DNA of 9,647 nucleotides from an uncultured bacterium. GTDB taxonomy: Bacteria; Cyanobacteriota; Vampirovibrionia; Gastranaerophilales; Gastranaerophilaceae. The notes under the pieces are model-generated. The model did no database searches, was not told the origin of the DNA, and saw only the letters and a list, made by a program, of their open reading frames with translations. This document shows positions 5,821 to 9,647 of the stretch, one piece after another. How positions within the stretch are numbered: position 1 is the stretch's first letter; every line of letters begins with the position of its first letter. The stretch lies in assembly GCA_902782905.1 (NCBI GenBank), contig CACZPB010000158.1, forward strand, positions 1 to 9,647, written 5' to 3'. A program made the position numbers and the translations under genes.

Positions 5821-7645
5821 TTTCTTTTGTCCGTTCATAATTTAATAATGTTTGGTAAATAGAATCCACATTACTATTGTTTAATATTTTAGTATTCGGA
5901 TAAAATTCCTTTGTTGGTGCCCAAGGCTTTATGTTTTCTGCTTTGTAGAATACACATACTGTTGGCACACCATTGGCATAAGAAAAGTGCATTGTCCCAG
6001 TATCTACACTTATAAGCCCTTTGCAATTTCTCAAAACTTGCGCAAGTTCATATATCGAAGTTTGATTAACCAAATTTATAAATTTACAATTATTCTTCTC
6101 TAAATCCTCAGAATACTGTTTTGCCTTTTCACCGCTTCCGACAAACAACACTTCATAACCATCAGCATTAAGTTTTTCTATAAGACCGACTGCCGTATCT
6201 AATGGCATATCTTTTTCTATTTGCTTTGAAATAGTGCATAGTGCTACATAATTTCCGTTTTTGTGAATTATGTTTTCAAACTTTTGCGGAATATTATCAT
6301 CTGCATTATATTTTATCGGAACATTTATTACTTCTGCATCTGTAATCTTTTTCAAAAGGTTACAATGTCTTTCTTGCACTTTGACTTTCATATCATAAGG
6401 CTTGCCAATTATTTTTTTAGGGTGCAAAAAACACGCAATTAAATCTGTTCGTTCATTTTTATAAATTTTAAAAACATAATCGATTTTCTTATATGGAAAA
6501 TTTCTTGTAAATTCCCATAAACCACTTATCCATTTGTTCTTACCCCGTTTGTCATAAATTAGCACTTCATCTACACAAGGTTGATACTTTGCAGCTTCGT
6601 ACCAAGGCTTGTCTACAACAAAAACGATTTTTGAGTTTGGATACAATCTTTTTATATTTTGGAAAAGAGAATTACACAATATAATATCCCCGAAACATGC
6701 CATCAAAACCGCTACAAATACTTTAGGATAATCGTTCGTTTGCATATCCTTTTTGACAGCACTCCAAAATTTCTTTTGCAAATAGAAAAACGGACGGTGA
6801 CAAAACCACATATAAAAAGAATAAATTTTATTTGGCAAACCCCATTTTTTCAATTCTTTATCAGAGAGTTTCCACGGAGTCATTTGCAAATATCTAAAGT
6901 ATAAATCTTTATGCACTGACCAAGAACCAAAATGCCACGGCTTTTGAGAACCAATAAAATGTACTATCGCAGGATCTTTTGTAAAACTTGAACGACGGAT
7001 GAAACATTCACTCTGCACATTAAATTTTGAATCAATAATCAGTATCTTATCGGTCAAAACGGCATTAATAATTCCTTGATCTGCCAATTGAATATTATCA
7101 AAATTTTCTTTTGCGTAGTTATAAAATTTGTTTTCAATATTAAGCTCTCTGACTTTATTCAAATCCATTAACAGAACACTGGCATTGATGTAATTAGGGT
7201 TATTTCTTAAGTGCAAATCTATATCTAATACACCACCAAAAACATTCTCTTTTAAATCCGTGTTAAATAGCTCTTTTAAGCTGCTACATACAGCAACATC
7301 ACAATCCAAATAAATAACCTTATCAACAGTTGGTAATAAACTCGCCAATTTTAAACGATAAAAGGTTGGTATGGAAATATATGAATGATTGCTAATACCT
7401 TTATATTCCTCAAAATCTCTTTCATTAACCTCAACAAATTCTATTGAACAACGCTTGATTGATTTTAAGGATAATATTTTTTCTTTAGAGTTTTTGGAGA
7501 TATTGCCATCCAAAATATAAATATGAATATCTTCGTCAGCGCTCGAATGTGCAAGTATTGATGCAATTACAACTCCTGCATGTTTTGCATAATTTTCATC
7601 ACAGGACAAGCATATATTTATTCTGTTGTATTCTGTATTACTCAT
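5813..7645 (-). CDS. Two-domain glycosyltransferase, GT8 fused to GT9
   Basis: The 610-residue protein joins two glycosyltransferases. Residues 8 to about 260 are a GT8 (GT-A fold, retaining) domain: INICLSCDENYAKHAGVVIAS, the metal-binding DCD at 114-116, NASVLLMDL (154-162), ADQGIIN (188-194) and HFIGSQKPW (229-237). After an aromatic-rich linker (about 265-305), residues 308-600 are a GT9 domain of the ADP-heptose:LPS heptosyltransferase superfamily (GT-B fold): CFGDIILCNSL (317-327) and SVDTGTMHFSYANG (546-559). No signal or membrane helix, so it would act on the cytoplasmic face on lipid-linked or protein acceptors, presumably adding two sugars in succession. The ATG at 7645 has GAGG five bases upstream and overlaps the previous gene by 8 bp. 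The sugars cannot be read from sequence; GT9 members use donors besides ADP-heptose. Confidence 0.92.
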   Translation of the reverse strand: MSNTEYNRINICLSCDENYAKHAGVVIASILAHSSADEDIHIYILDGNISKNSKEKILSLKSIKRCSIEFVEVNERDFEEYKGISNHSYISIPTFYRLKLASLLPTVDKVIYLDCDVAVCSSLKELFNTDLKENVFGGVLDIDLHLRNNPNYINASVLLMDLNKVRELNIENKFYNYAKENFDNIQLADQGIINAVLTDKILIIDSKFNVQSECFIRRSSFTKDPAIVHFIGSQKPWHFGSWSVHKDLYFRYLQMTPWKLSDKELKKWGLPNKIYSFYMWFCHRPFFYLQKKFWSAVKKDMQTNDYPKVFVAVLMACFGDIILCNSLFQNIKRLYPNSKIVFVVDKPWYEAAKYQPCVDEVLIYDKRGKNKWISGLWEFTRNFPYKKIDYVFKIYKNERTDLIACFLHPKKIIGKPYDMKVKVQERHCNLLKKITDAEVINVPIKYNADDNIPQKFENIIHKNGNYVALCTISKQIEKDMPLDTAVGLIEKLNADGYEVLFVGSGEKAKQYSEDLEKNNCKFINLVNQTSIYELAQVLRNCKGLISVDTGTMHFSYANGVPTVCVFYKAENIKPWAPTKEFYPNTKILNNSNVDSIYQTLLNYERTKENV

Positions 7646-9395
7646 CCTGACCTCGCAATTTTATAAGATTTTCAAAAATGTTATTTATACTTAAATCATC
7701 ATTCAATAAAATAGTATGTTTGTAAACATCTTCCTTTGGAGCCCACAAGTGATTTGTGCCTTGTTCAAAAAACAAGCATAACGTTTTTACCCCGAGTGAA
7801 TACCCAAAGTGCATTGTGCCTGTGTCAGCGCTTATTAAGCACTCAGAATCTTTTAACACTTTGCCCAGTTCCAGCAATGTCGTTTTATTGACCAAATCGA
7901 CAAAATCGCATCCCAAATCTTTCAACCTCTCGGCATGCTCTTTCGGTTTTTCTCCATTCCCGACAATAACGACCTTGCAATCCGTTTCGCGATTAATCTT
8001 TGATATCAGCTCTGCTGCAACCTCCAATGGTATATCTTTAACCTTTTGTTTTGTAGTACAGCAAAGAGCGATGTATTTGTTGCTAAAATTTAATTCATTC
8101 AAAGGATTAACAACATTATCAGGCAAATTATATTTTATAGGGTAATCAACAATTCTTTTATGAGTCAAAGGTTCCAGCAGTTTGTTGTGCTGTTCTTGCA
8201 TACTTGTTTTCCCCTTTGTAGGATTGTGCATAAAGACAAATCGGCTGCCTATAAGCTTTGCTGCTGCATAATTTCGTTCGTTTTTGTAAGTTATAAAAGA
8301 AGCGTATATGTTTTTGTATTTGAAATCTTTTATAAATTTTATAAAACCAAAGAATCCTCTGTGTGCACCTTTTTTATCATAAATAATTACTTCATCAACG
8401 CCTTCTTGGTATTTGGCTACATCTTCCCAATTTTTGTCACAAACGAAAATGACTCTTGATTCGGGGAATATATTTTTTATATTTTGTACCAATGAGTTGC
8501 AAAGCAGTACGTCTCCAAAGCAGGCAGTATTAAATATCACAAAGTTCTTAACATTATCATATTTGACATTTTTTGTGAATATTTTTATCCCGCAAAGATA
8601 GAATTCTTTTTTTGTATAGTAATGTTTCACTGCCCACCAAAAATGGTCATCTTTATAAACAAGACTATATTTTAAGGATAATTTTATATTGTGCTCTTGT
8701 GCATATCGAATTAGCTGTATAGCTGTAGAAATCTTATCATTTTCTTTTTTTACATCCAATTTTTGCTTCATTGTTGATGTTGGATTGGAATAATAATGAT
8801 ATGTCGTATCAGGTACAGTAACAAGAGATTCACATTTGTCAAATGCTTTTATTGTATAAGGTGCGTCTTCGTACAAAACATTTTCTTCAAAGCGTAAATC
8901 TTTTATAGGTTCAAATCTATACAATTTGCTATGAGTTATTAAATTGTATTCTAATGCTTGAACAATAGAATTTACTCCCTTGTATACACATTCGTCCGTT
9001 AACTTCAAATGATTTTTAACAACATGCTTATAATCTCTCGTTGTAGAAGATGCTGCAATATTTACGCCATATTTTTGAGCCGCATTGTATAATTTTTCGC
9101 AGAAGTCTAAATCTACCCAGTCATCAGCGTCGACGAATGTTATAAACTCTCCCTGTGCAATATCAATGCCTCTATTCCTTGCAGCACCCTGTTTTGCATT
9201 TTCTTGCGACAAGACAATAATTCTGGAATCCTTTTTTGCATAATCCTCTAATATTGCTAATGTTCTGTCTGTAGAACCGTCATTTATACAAATTATTTCG
9301 GTTTCCTTTAATGTTTGGTTAATCAAAGACTCTAAACAACGATTTATATATTTTTCTACATTATATGCTGCAATTATAATTGAAACTTTAATCAC
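7638..9395 (-). CDS. Two-domain glycosyltransferase, GT2 fused to GT9
   Basis: The 585-residue protein starts with a GT2 (GT-A, inverting) domain: VSIIIAAYNVEKYINRCLESL, INDGS with nucleotide-binding D39, the metal-binding DADD (89-92) and a probable catalytic-base region YEDAP (175-179). A linker with aromatic clusters (about 245-280) leads to a GT9 domain: ACFGDVLLCNSL (291-302) and SADTGTMHFGYSLG (522-535). That GT9 half is a clear paralogue of the one in the next gene; both share LCNSL, QNIK, VDEV, YKNER, PIKYN, DTGTMHF and WAP in the same order. The start is GTG at 9395, with AAGGA ten bases upstream and an in-frame stop at 9404-9402 that blocks any earlier start. First gene of the unit and soluble. 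Role inferred: cytoplasmic assembly of a surface glycan or flagellin glycan. Confidence 0.92.
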   Translation of the reverse strand: MIKVSIIIAAYNVEKYINRCLESLINQTLKETEIICINDGSTDRTLAILEDYAKKDSRIIVLSQENAKQGAARNRGIDIAQGEFITFVDADDWVDLDFCEKLYNAAQKYGVNIAASSTTRDYKHVVKNHLKLTDECVYKGVNSIVQALEYNLITHSKLYRFEPIKDLRFEENVLYEDAPYTIKAFDKCESLVTVPDTTYHYYSNPTSTMKQKLDVKKENDKISTAIQLIRYAQEHNIKLSLKYSLVYKDDHFWWAVKHYYTKKEFYLCGIKIFTKNVKYDNVKNFVIFNTACFGDVLLCNSLVQNIKNIFPESRVIFVCDKNWEDVAKYQEGVDEVIIYDKKGAHRGFFGFIKFIKDFKYKNIYASFITYKNERNYAAAKLIGSRFVFMHNPTKGKTSMQEQHNKLLEPLTHKRIVDYPIKYNLPDNVVNPLNELNFSNKYIALCCTTKQKVKDIPLEVAAELISKINRETDCKVVIVGNGEKPKEHAERLKDLGCDFVDLVNKTTLLELGKVLKDSECLISADTGTMHFGYSLGVKTLCLFFEQGTNHLWAPKEDVYKHTILLNDDLSINNIFENLIKLRGQDE

Positions 9396-9647
9396 TTAAT
9401 TTTAGTCCTTATGTAAAAGAGGTTTTGAGCCTTTATATCTGAATTGCAAGTTAGCATTAACCGCAAAATCTCTTTCTCTGCCAACAGAAGTATTATAATA
9501 TACATATAAAAATTTTAAAATAAATTTTTGTAAAAACGCACTTTATTACAAAAATACAAAAATAACAATCGGTTTGAGAACTTTTGACACAGATTTTGAC
9601 CTTGTGGAATCCGAACCCACAAATATTTACTTGATTATGTTGACATA
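9396..9647 (-). other. Leader region of the glycosyltransferase unit, no intact gene
   Basis: No complete gene is seen. Next to the GTG start is the ribosome site (9410-9406). A TATAAT lies at 9497-9492 on the minus strand but has only a poor -35 (TTTTAA, 17 bp away). Positions 9495-9600 are very AT-rich with runs of A and T. Near the edge, TTGTGG (9602-9607) and CCACAA (9617-9622) form a small stem over nine bases. The bases 9402-9500 may be a coding remnant. Confidence 0.5.
9402..9542 (-). pseudogene. Possible 3' remnant of an outer-membrane beta-barrel gene
   Basis: Between stops at 9545 and 9404 the minus strand reads 46 codons. The middle (YYNTSVGRERDF, then AVNANLQFRYKG) resembles the last strands of an autotransporter-type barrel, with alternating hydrophobic residues and a terminal aromatic-basic pattern. 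A true barrel end would stop at the aromatic residue, whereas here nine further residues follow. There is no start codon and the upstream part is simple AT-rich sequence. It shares the frame of the GT2-GT9 gene but is separated from it by a stop. A chance reading is quite possible. Confidence 0.25.

Noticed and set aside
7756..8601. Open frames on the plus strand opposite the GT2-GT9 gene.
   Set aside because: They are antisense shadows of a gene with strong domain motifs, with no family resemblance or ribosome sites. The same applies to those opposite lrgB (1294-1545), umuC (3446-3715, minus), the flagellin remnant (4855-5199) and the GT8-GT9 gene (6659-6904), and to 205-447, which is opposite the exporter.
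9492..9520. TATAAT on the minus strand as the main promoter of the glycosyltransferase unit.
   Set aside because: The -35 partner is poor, the surroundings are so AT-rich that such a box is expected by chance, and it may overlap a coding remnant. Mentioned but not listed as a promoter.
9602..9622. On the minus strand GTGGG, TTCGGAT, TCCAC resembles a tRNA T-arm.
   Set aside because: The conserved A at loop position 58 is replaced by G, and the visible bases on both sides show no acceptor or anticodon stem; the rest would lie beyond the window. Kept only as a small hairpin.
1..9647. CRISPR arrays, transposase genes, complete tRNA or rRNA genes and phage genes.
   Set aside because: None found: no regularly spaced direct repeats apart from the protein-coding GLUG units, no DDE or recombinase motifs, and no cloverleaf-like sequence.

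Overview
The window is AT-rich DNA from a diderm, flagellated or once-flagellated bacterium. Two heptosyltransferase-family (GT9) domains, a flagellin C-terminus and a possible scrap of outer-membrane beta-barrel fit that. I would look first among gut-type lineages such as Gastranaerophilales (Melainabacteria) or Elusimicrobiota, but this is an inference from gene content and codon use, and nothing here fixes the phylum.

Layout. 1-1010 (minus) is the N-terminal two thirds of a DHA2/EmrB-type drug exporter that runs off the left edge. Its promoter region holds two back-to-back 16-bp dyads that look like a double repressor operator. 1098-2160 (minus) is an lrgA-lrgB pair with overlapping ends. 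From a roughly 46-bp divergent promoter region, 2207-3764 (plus) carries a 73-codon gene of unknown function overlapping a umuC-type Y-family polymerase gene, whose 5' end has absorbed a GC-rich dispersed repeat in frame. 3798-4472 (plus) is an unrecognised all-helical protein.

The right half (4500-9395, all minus strand) is one glycosylation/flagellin unit. In transcription order it has a GT2-GT9 fusion, a GT8-GT9 fusion whose GT9 half is paralogous to the first, a frameshifted and truncated GT2 gene, and the 3' part of a flagellin gene with four GLUG repeats and an intact flagellin C-terminal domain. The flagellin has lost its N-terminus at a junction inside the broken GT2 gene. The three glycosyltransferase genes are joined by 8-bp stop/start overlaps, so they are probably translated together; they most likely build a surface glycan or decorate flagellin. 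9396-9647 has no intact gene, only a leader and a possible outer-membrane-protein remnant.

The most unusual points are the tandem fusions that share one GT9 half but carry different GT-A halves, the mosaic GT2/flagellin remnant that could be a decayed or silent flagellin cassette, the translated repeat in umuC, and the paired dyads before the exporter.
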